Assembly: GCA_965267185.1 (NCBI GenBank)
Contig: OZ253937.1
Span: forward strand, 2,294,001-2,358,000
Direction: 5' to 3'
DNA from: G965267185 sp965267185
Lineage (GTDB): Bacteria; Pseudomonadota; Alphaproteobacteria; UBA6615
DNA: 64,000 nucleotides
Shown here: one piece after another, positions 44,047 through 52,633 of the stretch
Position numbering within the stretch: the stretch's first letter is position 1
Layout of the letters: the number at the start of each line of letters is the position of its first letter
Made by a program: the position numbers and the translations under genes
Notes under the pieces: model-generated
Seen by the model: only the letters and a program-made list of their open reading frames with translations
Databases searched by the model: none
Told to the model about the DNA's origin: nothing

Positions 44047-45138
44047 TTAGCCGGTGCTGCCTGCACTGGCTGCCTCGAAGAGGCTTCCGGTGCGCGTCCG
44101 CAGGAAGGGCTCGAGCGGGATGAGCTCCTGCTTGATGAAGCCTTGTTCCGGTAGATCACCACGGCTGACCATCTCGATAACCGCGACGACCGAGGCCGAT
44201 GTCGTCCACGATATGGCACGCCAAGTGCGGCCGGTGATCTCGATGGGATAGTATGAACGAACATATTCCTGGCGCATCAGCTGGTCGTCAGTCGTGCCTT
44301 CCGCCGAGACATGAATATGCACGACGTCATCGTCGACCGGCGGCTTTGCATGGGTCAGGATTTCACCGGCAAGTTCGCGTTTTTCGCGCATCAAGAGCTC
44401 ATGAAAGAAGAAATTCATCAGCTCCACATGACCCGGGTAGCGCATCGACTTGTAGTCAAGGTTTTCGACACGGCCGAGATAGGTTTCGCACATGGTGCCC
44501 AAGCCGCCCGATGTGGTGAACGCTTCGAGGCGGTTGCCATCGATATAGATTTTCTCAACCCACTCCATGGGCGAAACCCATTTGTGCTGACCCTCTTCGA
44601 TCACTTCGCAGTCGTTGAGGTATTCGTTCACCACACCTTCGGGAGACCAATTGAAGGCGTAGCCGAGAAGACCGGTCGGATGCTGGGGTAAAGCCCCGAC
44701 CCGAAGCTTGATCGAGCGTACCGTTTCGAACTGTTCGGCGAGATGGGCACCGATGATGCCGACGAGACCGGGCGCCAGACCGCATTGCGGCGCCATGACG
44801 CCCTTCGACGTCTGGCTCATGTCCTGGATAGCCTTGGTGGTGGGCACGTCCTCGGTCAAATCGAAATAGTGCAGCCCCAGCCGGTGCGCCGCGGTGGCGA
44901 CACCGATGTTCAGGTGATAGGGCAAACAGGACAGCACCGCATCGGACCCTTTGCACGCCGCCTCAACGTCTTTCTCCGTCGCCGCAGACTTTTTCTTTAC
45001 TGGGAACGGTAGGTCGTCGTGAGGCGCGTGCACATCGAAACCGACAACTTCGAAGCCCGATTCGTGCAGCAGCGTCGCCGCCAGGGTGCCCACCTTGCCG
45101 AGGCCGAGAACGGCGATGCGTTTGATCTTATCGGTCAT
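44047..45138 (-). CDS. Saccharopine dehydrogenase family protein (probable glutamate-forming, LYS9-like)
   Basis: NAD(P)-dependent dehydrogenase of 363 residues. An N-terminal Rossmann motif VLGLGKVG (10-17) leads into a fold with CLPYHLNIGVATAAHRLG and LTEDVP, followed by a substrate domain with GLAPGLVGIIGAHL. It would cleave saccharopine to glutamate and aminoadipate semialdehyde. The preceding gene, 20 bp away, encodes the next enzyme, an aminoadipate-semialdehyde dehydrogenase homologue, which strongly supports this reading over carboxynorspermidine or homospermidine synthesis by the same fold. GAGG lies six bases before its ATG. Confidence 0.87.
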   Translation of the reverse strand: MTDKIKRIAVLGLGKVGTLAATLLHESGFEVVGFDVHAPHDDLPFPVKKKSAATEKDVEAACKGSDAVLSCLPYHLNIGVATAAHRLGLHYFDLTEDVPTTKAIQDMSQTSKGVMAPQCGLAPGLVGIIGAHLAEQFETVRSIKLRVGALPQHPTGLLGYAFNWSPEGVVNEYLNDCEVIEEGQHKWVSPMEWVEKIYIDGNRLEAFTTSGGLGTMCETYLGRVENLDYKSMRYPGHVELMNFFFHELLMREKRELAGEILTHAKPPVDDDVVHIHVSAEGTTDDQLMRQEYVRSYYPIEITGRTWRAISWTTSASVVAVIEMVSRGDLPEQGFIKQELIPLEPFLRTRTGSLFEAASAGSTG

Positions 45139-45158
45139 GCCAGGCCTCGATTTCAGCT

Positions 45159-46658
45159 CTAGATGTTGAATTCAATGCCCTGTGCGAGCGGCAACTCGCG
45201 CGAGTAATTCACCGTGTTCGTTTGCCGGCGCATATAGCCCTTCCAAGCGTCGGAACCCGATTCACGGCCACCGCCGGTTTCCTTTTCGCCACCAAAAGCG
45301 CCACCGATTTCAGCGCCGGAGGGTCCGATGTTCACGTTGGCAATACCGCAGTCGGAGCCAACGGCGGAAAGAAACATCTCGGTCTCGCGCACATCGGTCG
45401 AGAAAATGCACGAGGCCAAGCCCTGTGGGACGCCGTTTTGCAGGGCGATTGCGTCCGACAGCTCGCGATACTTCATCACGTACAGAATCGGCGCGAAGGT
45501 CTCCTGACAGACGATGCCGGTCTGGCCCGGCATTTCGACGATCGCGGGCTTCACATAGTACGCATCCGCATGAGCGTCGGCGCGTGCACGGCCGCCACCA
45601 TGAACCACCCCACCTTCCGCCTTGGCTTGATCGAGGGCCCGTTCCATCCCATCAAACGCCCGCTCATCGATGAGAGGTCCGACTAAAACTCCGTCGGCGA
45701 GCGGGTCGCCGACCGGCAAACCCTCATAGACCGTTTTCAACCGGGGAATCAGTTGATCGTACACGTCCTCATGGACGATAAGCCGCCGGAGCGTAGTGCA
45801 GCGTTGACCCGCGGTGCCGACAGAGGAAAACACAGCGCCGCGGATCGTTAGGTCGAGATCGGCCGATGGCGCCACAATCATAGCGTTGTTGCCACCCAGC
45901 TCGAGAATGCAGCGGCCAAACCGCTCTGCGACTTTGGCACCGACAGCGCGCCCCATATTGGTCGAACCGGTCGCAGAGACGATAGCGACACCCTTGCTTG
46001 CCACCAACGCTTCGCCGGCATCGCGCTCACCGACAACCACCTGAAGCAAATCGTCCGGGGCATCACCGAACTTGGCGAGCGCCGCCGCAAAAATCTTCTC
46101 GATCGCAAGCGCGCAAAGAGGCGTCTTTTCTGACGGCTTCCAGATCACCGGATTGCCACAGACATAGGCCAACGCCGCGTTCCATGCCCATACGGCGACG
46201 GGAAAGTTGAAGGCCGTAACCACCCCGCAGACACCCATCGGATGCCAGGTCTCGCGCATGGCATGGCCAGGGCGCTCGGATGCGATGGTAAGCCCATAGA
46301 GCTGGCGCGAGAGACCGACCGCGAAATCGCAGATGTCGATCATTTCCTGCACTTCGCCAAGGCCTTCCTGCAAAATTTTGCCGCACTCAAGCGTCACGAG
46401 ACGCCCCAGATTCTCCTTCTGCGCGCGGAGTTCTTCACCGAGAAGGCGAACGAGCTCACCGCGCCGTGGCGCAGGCACCTCCCGCCACGCCTTAAATGCC
46501 GTCCGGCTCTTGGCGATCATTATCTGGACGTCATCGGGCGAATGCGTTTTGACCCGAGCGATCTCAGCGCCGTCGATCGGTGTGTGAACGGCCAGCGTTC
46601 CGCCGCTTATGTCGGTCTTTCGCAAACCGTTAGCTTTAAGGATGTCGGTATGCGCCAT
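45159..46658 (-). CDS. Alpha-aminoadipate-semialdehyde dehydrogenase (ALDH7 family)
   Basis: NAD-dependent aldehyde dehydrogenase of 499 residues. Catalytic residues are N151 (in TAFNFPVAVWAWN), E253 (in LELGGNN) and C287 (in AGQRCTT). The sequence MRETWHPMGVCGVVTAFNFP and the GIANVNIGPSGAEIGGAFGGEKETGGGRESGSDAWKGY-type C-terminus identify the ALDH7 branch, which oxidises aminoadipate semialdehyde in lysine breakdown. It is the first gene of a two-gene operon with a saccharopine dehydrogenase. GGAG lies eight bases before the ATG, and an inverted repeat lies 86-101 bp upstream. Confidence 0.92.
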   Translation of the reverse strand: MAHTDILKANGLRKTDISGGTLAVHTPIDGAEIARVKTHSPDDVQIMIAKSRTAFKAWREVPAPRRGELVRLLGEELRAQKENLGRLVTLECGKILQEGLGEVQEMIDICDFAVGLSRQLYGLTIASERPGHAMRETWHPMGVCGVVTAFNFPVAVWAWNAALAYVCGNPVIWKPSEKTPLCALAIEKIFAAALAKFGDAPDDLLQVVVGERDAGEALVASKGVAIVSATGSTNMGRAVGAKVAERFGRCILELGGNNAMIVAPSADLDLTIRGAVFSSVGTAGQRCTTLRRLIVHEDVYDQLIPRLKTVYEGLPVGDPLADGVLVGPLIDERAFDGMERALDQAKAEGGVVHGGGRARADAHADAYYVKPAIVEMPGQTGIVCQETFAPILYVMKYRELSDAIALQNGVPQGLASCIFSTDVRETEMFLSAVGSDCGIANVNIGPSGAEIGGAFGGEKETGGGRESGSDAWKGYMRRQTNTVNYSRELPLAQGIEFNI

Positions 46659-46743
46659 GGCATTGCTCCCTCGCTATCTCGGCGCGTCGCTTAACGCAGC
46701 TCGCGTCAATTAGGGACCGGACCCTCGCACCGTACACCTGGAA

Positions 46744-46759
46744 ACGTATAGTGATACGT
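46744..46759. promoter_or_regulatory. Inverted repeat upstream of the lysine-catabolic operon
   Basis: ACGTAT-AGTG-ATACGT is a perfect six-base inverted repeat with a four-base centre, 86-101 bp upstream of the aldehyde dehydrogenase start. It is a candidate operator for a GntR- or LacI-like regulator; no regulator gene is adjacent. Confidence 0.4.
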
Positions 46760-46855
46760 ACCCACGACAAGGGTCAAAGATCATGACGTAGAGTGGTGAG
46801 GTTAAGGACTCTTAAATCGGCCAGGAGATGACCGAGAATCGGCGGAAACACCCCG

Positions 46856-47815
46856 TTAGATCATCTCTCGCCGGCGCAATTCTTCGACCAGCCCCGCCAA
46901 CATTTCATCGAGGCCGCGCAACTTCACACCTAGGGAATTTTGCCGCGTCAAATCGAATTGGGTCGCCCGGACCGGAACCTCGTTAGGATCCGGCGCGGGC
47001 ATTACGTAGCCGGGACACGCCCGCTCCAGTGCTTTCAGAATATCGCGCCAGTGCCAGCTCTGCTTGACGCCGAAGTAGCGCCCGCTCGCTTGCTCGTTCT
47101 CCAAGGCATTGACATGCAGCGCCGCGAGATCGCGCACATCGACCATCGACATGGAACTGTTGGGAATCTTATCGGCGAAACGCTCGCCATTGATGATCGC
47201 GGCAAAGCGAACGAGGCTCACCACGGGCTCGCGCTGATAGGCTGGCCCCACGATCATCGAGGGGTTGATTATGCACACTCGAAAGGCGCCATCGGATGCT
47301 GCCATTTTAGCCAGCACAGTTCGATCAAGCCGGGTCTTGCCGACCGCTGCAAATTTCCCGGCCTTTAGTTGCAGGTCGGGATCGGACCAGTGATCGACCT
47401 CATTCTTGATATCGGGCTCACCCTCGGGCGGATTGGTCGATCCTGTACTCGAAGTGAAAACGGCGCGGCGAACCCCCATTTCAATCGCCGCGTCGGACAC
47501 ATTCTCGGCAACTGCCGCCATGAGCTCGATCGTTTCCGGCTCGATCACCGGAGACCCGGCACAGACGACCACGCCGCTACACCCTGCCATCGCGGGCTTC
47601 AGCGAGGCTTTGTCGAAAACATCGGCGGAGAACAGGTTCAACTCGTTGGAGCCACTCGCTTTCGAAGCCAAGTCGGATGCCAGCAAGCGCGCCTTATCGC
47701 TCTCGGAATCGCGCAGCGTGCCGTGCACATTGTAGCCGCGCGACAACAGCTCGGCCGTCACATGACTGCCGACGAAACCACCGCAACCGACGACGCAGAT
47801 CGTCTCAGCCGCCAT
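46856..47815 (-). CDS. Extended SDR (NAD-dependent epimerase/dehydratase-like) lacking the catalytic tyrosine
   Basis: Rossmann-fold protein of 319 residues resembling dihydroflavonol-reductase-like extended SDRs. The cofactor loop is GCGGFVG (10-16). The usual YxxxK is read as AAVGK, with the lysine K160 present but alanine (A156) where the tyrosine should be; the serine region TSSTGST is kept. The ATG at 47815 is preferred; a longer frame would start at a TTG at 47845. It stands alone, 197 bp downstream of the lysine operon start region. It may bind nucleotide without normal SDR catalysis. Confidence 0.85.
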   Translation of the reverse strand: MAAETICVVGCGGFVGSHVTAELLSRGYNVHGTLRDSESDKARLLASDLASKASGSNELNLFSADVFDKASLKPAMAGCSGVVVCAGSPVIEPETIELMAAVAENVSDAAIEMGVRRAVFTSSTGSTNPPEGEPDIKNEVDHWSDPDLQLKAGKFAAVGKTRLDRTVLAKMAASDGAFRVCIINPSMIVGPAYQREPVVSLVRFAAIINGERFADKIPNSSMSMVDVRDLAALHVNALENEQASGRYFGVKQSWHWRDILKALERACPGYVMPAPDPNEVPVRATQFDLTRQNSLGVKLRGLDEMLAGLVEELRRREMI

Positions 47816-47960
47816 GGTTTTCCGCAGCCGGGTGACCACAATCAATCAATCGAGCCATCATCGATAAATTCCGCATCAATTTGCACAAGTTACCGCATAC
47901 CACATTTTGGGACGTCGATCTCACGTAGCAAATGCGAAGTGAATTGTACGTTCAAGATCA

Positions 47961-47981
47961 CCCGCAAATTGCGTTTGCGGG
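47961..47981 (-). terminator. GC-rich hairpin downstream of the TPR gene
   Basis: CCCGCAAA and TTTGCGGG pair perfectly over eight bases with a TTGCG loop, 51-71 bases after the TPR gene stop and ahead of the SDR gene. No T-run follows in the minus direction, so it may be a weak terminator or part of the SDR gene leader. Confidence 0.4.
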
Positions 47982-48031
47982 CAACGAACCAAACCTGATT
48001 TCACGATAGAGAGAGTTTCGCTTCGGGCCGC

Positions 48032-48841
48032 TTATTGTTGGTCTCGGCTCGAATACGCGTCGCGAATAACGAGCGCGCGGGCGGCCAGCTTGTCGGCCTC
48101 GACGTTCCGCCCCGTTTCGCGGAGTAAGGCTGCGTAGTTCTCGAAAACCGTACCCAAATCCGGATGGGAAGGCCCCAGCGCCTTCTCCAAGATCGCCACG
48201 GCCTCTTTGAAGAGTGGCTCTGCTTCGAGGTATTTGCCTTGATCGGTGTAAACAGCGGCCAAATTGTTGAGGGTGACGGCTACCTCGGAGTGATTCGGCC
48301 CGAAGACCGTCTTTTGGATCACCAACCCCTGGCTATAAAGCTGTTCGGCTTCTGCAAAGCGATCTTCATCGCGATAAAGCCCCGCCAGATTATTCAGGTT
48401 CGTCGCCACGTCTTGATGGGTCTGCCCGTGAGCTCTTTGATAGATAGCCAACGATTGTTTGTAGAGCGCCTCGGCGCCCTCATATCGGCCCGCCGCGGTG
48501 TAGAAGAACGCAAGATTATGAATTGTGGCGGCACGGCGCAGATCGTCCGGCATGAAGACGTCGGCGGCGTCGAGAGCCGCCTCGCCGTGGATCACCGCCG
48601 CGGCATAGTCGCCCTCCACATAAGCCTCGATCCCCGCATTGACGTGGTGCTCCCACGCTGCGTGAGGATCGAGTTGATCAGCGGCATTTGGTTGGGTCGA
48701 ACCGAGCGCGGCCAGTTGTACCGGCTGTGTATCGGCTCGTGCCAGCGCGTCGTTGGCGGCGGGGCGGGCGAGCCCGTCTCCCTGCCACAACGCCAAAATC
48801 ATAACGGCAGACACCGCCAAACTCGTTATTTTCGCAACCAT
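48032..48841 (-). CDS. Secreted TPR (kinesin-light-chain-type) repeat protein
   Basis: Exported 269-residue protein. A hydrophobic signal-like N-terminus (about 5-25) is followed by a short linker and about four tetratricopeptide units of 42-residue period from residue 65 on, with recurring LNNLA-LY-x-A-EAE-L patterns and GP-H between helices. No catalytic domain is present; a protein-interaction role in the periplasm is inferred. The ATG at 48841 sits inside a 13-bp inverted repeat and has no Shine-Dalgarno in front of it. The upstream 120 bp are strikingly AT-rich compared with neighbours. Confidence 0.85.
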   Translation of the reverse strand: MVAKITSLAVSAVMILALWQGDGLARPAANDALARADTQPVQLAALGSTQPNAADQLDPHAAWEHHVNAGIEAYVEGDYAAAVIHGEAALDAADVFMPDDLRRAATIHNLAFFYTAAGRYEGAEALYKQSLAIYQRAHGQTHQDVATNLNNLAGLYRDEDRFAEAEQLYSQGLVIQKTVFGPNHSEVAVTLNNLAAVYTDQGKYLEAEPLFKEAVAILEKALGPSHPDLGTVFENYAALLRETGRNVEADKLAARALVIRDAYSSRDQQ

Positions 48842-48866
48842 TTGGCTATACTAAGCCAAATGGTTG
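48835..48866 (-). promoter_or_regulatory. 13-bp inverted repeat spanning the TPR gene start codon
   Basis: CAACCATTTGGCT (48835-48847) and AGCCAAATGGTTG (48854-48866) are perfect complements with a six-base loop (ATACTA). On the transcript the start codon lies in the 3' arm, so the hairpin would hide it; as DNA it could be an operator. A TAGTAT box six bases before the ATG could also give a leaderless transcript. Confidence 0.6.
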
Positions 48867-49044
48867 AAGTAATAAATGATTAACTATATTTTACATTGAT
48901 ATTTTTTAATTAAGGTTAATTATGCAATATTATTAACTATAAACACGCGGGAAAATATACAATTACTCATTATGCGTTAGTTCTTGCCCCAATCTGCATG
49001 CGGCAGGAATATCGGAACCGACTACGGCCGCAGGCCAATCCAGC
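48842..49044. other. AT-rich intergenic region upstream of the TPR gene
   Basis: Bases 48870-48980 are mostly A and T (runs such as ATTTTTTAATTAA), sharply different from the GC-rich genes on both sides. It lies between the end of the inactive-type M16 gene and the start of the TPR gene. It probably holds the TPR promoter; no gene is seen in it. Confidence 0.5.
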
Positions 49045-50400
49045 TCAGCCCGCGTCCGGCCGTTCGGTTGGCTCGACGCCTTCGGGTTTGCCAACGACGA
49101 CGATGGTTAGCGCCTCCGGATCGAGCAGCTTCTGCGCCACCCTGCGAACATCGTCTAACGTCACCGCCTCAAAGAACTCGTTGCGCTCGTTGATGAATTC
49201 GATGCCGAGGTCTTGGCGCTGAATGCCAGCCAGCATACCCGCAATGGCGCCGGTGTTACTGAAACGCAACGCAAACGATCCTGTGATGTGGTCTTTGGCC
49301 GCCGCTAGCTGTTCCTCGCTGATTGGCGCATCGCGCATGCGCGCCCACTCGGTCCGGATCACATCGAGGGATTGTGCGACCGCACCGTTTTCGGTGCCTG
49401 CCCCGCCGAGCCACAACGCCGTATGATCGAGCGGCAGCAAGTAGCTGAACACGGAGTAGGCGAGGCCGCGCTTCTCGCGCACCTCTTCATACAAGCGCGA
49501 GGTAAAGCCGCCACCGCCGAGAACTTGGTTGAGCACATAGGCCGCATAGTAATCGGGATCGTCGCGCGACAGGCCCCGATGGCCGAACATGATGGTGCTC
49601 TGGGGTACGTCCTGCTCGACGACAATAACCTCACCAAGCGCTTCTGGCTCCGCCTCTACAATAGTGAATGCCTCGGAGCGTTCGGGCAGTGCCCCGAAGG
49701 TCGAATCGAGCAATGGCGCGAGTTCAGCGGCCGAAATATCGCCCGCAACACCGATCACCATATCGCTTCGCGCCAGCCGCCGGCGCACAAATGTCGTCAA
49801 ATCGGTCTTCGTGATCGCCTGAACGCTTTCGGCTTCGCCGCGCGAACGCCGTCCATAGGGGTGGTCGGGAAAGTTCGCCGCCCAGAATGTGCGGCGGGCA
49901 ATATCTCCGGGGTTGTTTTGGGCGCTGGCAATTCCGGTCAAAATTTGCGCCCGAATCCGCTCCACCGCCTCTTCGTCGAAACGCGGTTCGGTTAACCCCA
50001 AGCGCAGTAAGTCGAACGCCTCGTTCCGATTGCGCGTCAATGTTCTCAGGCGACCACTAAACCGGTCTTGCGATGCGCTAAACGAAAGGGAGATCGACTG
50101 GTCTTCCAAACGCCGGCGAAACGCCTGGGAATCGAGATCGCCCGCCCCCTCGTCGAGCAACCCTGAAACCATATTTGCCAAGCCTTCCTTACCTGCCGGA
50201 TCGGTAGCCGCACCACCGTCCATGGAAAACGACAGGGCGATAATTGGCAGCGTGTGGTCTTCCACCAGCCAGGCCTCGATGCCACCGGGGCTGATGACCC
50301 GCTGGATATCGATGGCGCGTGCCGGGGTCGTGCTAAAGAGCACCAACAGGCCGGCGGCAAAAACAATGAGGTTCAGAACAGATCGGGAAAGCGCCGCCAT
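49045..50400 (-). CDS. M16 peptidase homologue without the zinc motif (non-catalytic subunit)
   Basis: Exported 451-residue protein with a signal peptide (to about ...TTPARA). It has both M16 domains, but at the position of the HxxEH zinc motif it reads GLANMVSGLLDEG, so it cannot bind zinc in the normal way. Such members pair with an active M16 subunit; here that is the gene directly upstream, with one base between. The ATG at 50400 has GGAGG seven bases upstream, inside the last codons of the upstream gene, and is preferred over the ATG at 50415. Confidence 0.92.
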   Translation of the reverse strand: MAALSRSVLNLIVFAAGLLVLFSTTPARAIDIQRVISPGGIEAWLVEDHTLPIIALSFSMDGGAATDPAGKEGLANMVSGLLDEGAGDLDSQAFRRRLEDQSISLSFSASQDRFSGRLRTLTRNRNEAFDLLRLGLTEPRFDEEAVERIRAQILTGIASAQNNPGDIARRTFWAANFPDHPYGRRSRGEAESVQAITKTDLTTFVRRRLARSDMVIGVAGDISAAELAPLLDSTFGALPERSEAFTIVEAEPEALGEVIVVEQDVPQSTIMFGHRGLSRDDPDYYAAYVLNQVLGGGGFTSRLYEEVREKRGLAYSVFSYLLPLDHTALWLGGAGTENGAVAQSLDVIRTEWARMRDAPISEEQLAAAKDHITGSFALRFSNTGAIAGMLAGIQRQDLGIEFINERNEFFEAVTLDDVRRVAQKLLDPEALTIVVVGKPEGVEPTERPDAG

Positions 50401-50401
50401 T

Positions 50402-51790
50402 TTAGGACCTCCCATCCGGGCCTAAGGGCAGCAGGATGCCCGTGGTAGATGTCTCCGAACGCAATATCGCGCGCGCCGCTGCATTGACTTGCTCGACCGT
50501 TACCTCGGAAATGCGTGCCGGCCATTGTTCCACGTCCTCAACCGTCTGCCCGGTCGACAAGGCAGAACCGAAGATACGTGCCGGGCTACCCAAGCTATCG
50601 CGGGCGAACACGGCGCTGTCGACCAAGCGCTGCTTCGCCCTTTCGACCTCATCCTCCGTCGCGCCGCTTTCCAGGAAGCGATTGACTTGCGCCTGCAAAG
50701 CCTCTGCAAGGTCTTCAACCTCTACTCCCGGGCGTGGGCTGAACCACATGCCGAACGTTGTCAGATCTAGCTGGTCCGGCGAATACCAGGCGCCTGCCGA
50801 CACCGCTAGCGCCTGATCGATGACCAAAGACGAATAGAGGCGACTCGATGACCCGCCACCGATAACCTCCGACAAGACCTCCAGCGCGTAAGCATGTTGC
50901 TTCTCGCCGGCGACATAGCTGGGTGCCAGCCATTGACGCGACCAGGAGGGCTGATTGACGCGCGCATCGCGCAACACGACTTCGCGCGGGGCATGATGCG
51001 GGGGTTCAGCCGGACGCACACGCGGCGGCAATTCCTTCGACGGAATCGGGCCGTAATGAGTCTCGGCCAGTTCACGAACTTCCTCAGGTGTAACGTCGCC
51101 CGACACGATCAAGACTGCGTTATTCGGAGCGTACCACGTGTTGTAGAAGTCGATAATTTGTGCCCGCGTCAAAGCGCGAATCTCATGCTCCCAGCCGATG
51201 ATCGGAAGACGGTAGGGGTGATTGCTGTAGGTCGCCGCCGACACCTGCTCCCTTAGAAGCGCCCGAGGGCTGCTGTCGGTGCGCGACCGGCGCTCTTCGA
51301 GAACAACCAGAATCTCTGGCTCAATGATCTCGTCGGTCAAGATCAAGCCCGTCATGCGGTCGGCCTCCAACTCCATCATCAAGGCCAAACGGTCGGCGGC
51401 GATCGTCTGAAAGTAGCCGGTGTAATCTTGACTGGTGAAGGCGTTCTCGCGGCCACCGTTGCGCGCAATGATATCCGAGAACTCACCGGGGGCCCGCGTC
51501 TCCGTGCCTTTGAACATCAAGTGTTCGAGGAGGTGGGCCACGCCCGACTGGCCTGGTGGTTCGTCTGCCGCACCAACCTTGTACCAAAGCATATGTGTCA
51601 CCACCGGCGCGCGATGATTTTCGATAACAACGACCTGTAAGCCGTTGTCGAGCGTGAACGTTGTGGGATTGAAGATTTGCGCCTGAGCCGGCGGCGTTAC
51701 CGCAGCGGCGAATAGAAAAGCTACAGCGAGCCCGCTACTGATTATCGGTGCAAAAACCCTGCGCCAAGGTGGTCTGCTAAGGTGTTGCAA
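50402..51790 (-). CDS. M16 zinc metallopeptidase (active subunit)
   Basis: Periplasmic insulinase-family peptidase of 462 residues with a signal peptide ending near ...PPAQAQ (about residue 38). The inverted zinc motif HxxEH is HLLEH at 86-90, in SGVAHLLEHLMFKGT, and the third ligand glutamate lies in the ILVVLEERRSRTD segment. It precedes and is coupled to the non-catalytic M16 gene, so the two probably form a heterodimer that degrades peptides at the envelope. It follows the bamF gene after 133 bp. Confidence 0.94.
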   Translation of the reverse strand: MQHLSRPPWRRVFAPIISSGLAVAFLFAAAVTPPAQAQIFNPTTFTLDNGLQVVVIENHRAPVVTHMLWYKVGAADEPPGQSGVAHLLEHLMFKGTETRAPGEFSDIIARNGGRENAFTSQDYTGYFQTIAADRLALMMELEADRMTGLILTDEIIEPEILVVLEERRSRTDSSPRALLREQVSAATYSNHPYRLPIIGWEHEIRALTRAQIIDFYNTWYAPNNAVLIVSGDVTPEEVRELAETHYGPIPSKELPPRVRPAEPPHHAPREVVLRDARVNQPSWSRQWLAPSYVAGEKQHAYALEVLSEVIGGGSSSRLYSSLVIDQALAVSAGAWYSPDQLDLTTFGMWFSPRPGVEVEDLAEALQAQVNRFLESGATEDEVERAKQRLVDSAVFARDSLGSPARIFGSALSTGQTVEDVEQWPARISEVTVEQVNAAARAILRSETSTTGILLPLGPDGRS

Positions 51791-51923
51791 TTTCGCCTCC
51801 TTCTACATGCTGATCACATATGGCGGCTCCACGCGCCGGTGCAACGCGAAATCAAACGCATTCGCTCACATTGCCGCGATAACTAAGCTAGGTCGAAGCA
51901 GGCCGGTACACCGGCGGTAACGG

Positions 51924-52586
51924 CTAGAATATCTTGAACAGCTGGTTCGTTTTGCGATCGATCAGCGGGGTATCGCCTTCGGTCGCATCCCGCCCAAGCG
52001 CCTGGTTCTGCCGAAGCCGCCGTGCTTCGGCCGGGGCGTCGACCAGTTCATCCACGTCCGGCTCAAAGTTGAGAAGCCTCTGGACGAAGTTCAAGTCAGC
52101 CTCAGCCAATAGCGCACTTTCGCGATCGACCTTAGTACGGATATCGGGCTCCACGTCATCGGCGCCGGCGCGCGCCAGAAACGCTGTTTCGCCTGGCGTA
52201 AACCGGCTTACAGCGCCTTGCGGCGACGCCGTGGTGCGCGGCCCCTCATTGCGCTGCGCTGTACGCGTTGCAGTAGGCTCTTCGCCACGGAAAATGGCCT
52301 GGCGGGCCTGCTCCCGCGTGGAAGCGACACCGGGGCGGTCGGCACCCGGCCGCGGCGGACGAAGTTTGAAATCCGGCGGCTGCGACAGCGGCGCCCGTTT
52401 TACGACCGCAAACTCATCAGGCGAGGTGCGTGCGAGACCGAGCGCCCGCTTCGTCGAATCCCCGCAGGACGCAAGGATCAGCGCTGCGCCAATCATCAGC
52501 ACTACCGGCTTCGGAAAGCTTAGCGATAACGAACGGTTCTTACCGTCACCCATACGATTTCCAATTTGTTGGACAGAACGCCTCAT
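51924..52586 (-). CDS. bamF: DUF3035 lipoprotein, BamF-type outer membrane assembly subunit
   Basis: Lipoprotein of 220 residues with a lipobox LASC and lipidated C41 followed by GDS, so outer-membrane sorting is likely. The DUF3035 core is seen in LGLARTSPDEFAVVKRAPLSQPPDF. In alphaproteobacteria this family has been described as BamF, an accessory subunit of the beta-barrel assembly machine. The position after lspA, whose product processes lipoproteins, is typical. Translation starts at the ATG at 52586 or 52553. A short GC hairpin (51902-51915) follows the stop. Confidence 0.85.
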   Translation of the reverse strand: MRRSVQQIGNRMGDGKNRSLSLSFPKPVVLMIGAALILASCGDSTKRALGLARTSPDEFAVVKRAPLSQPPDFKLRPPRPGADRPGVASTREQARQAIFRGEEPTATRTAQRNEGPRTTASPQGAVSRFTPGETAFLARAGADDVEPDIRTKVDRESALLAEADLNFVQRLLNFEPDVDELVDAPAEARRLRQNQALGRDATEGDTPLIDRKTNQLFKIF

Positions 52587-52633
52587 AACGACCCGCTCCG
52601 TTCAATAGTTCGTTTCGACGATATCGATTAGGC

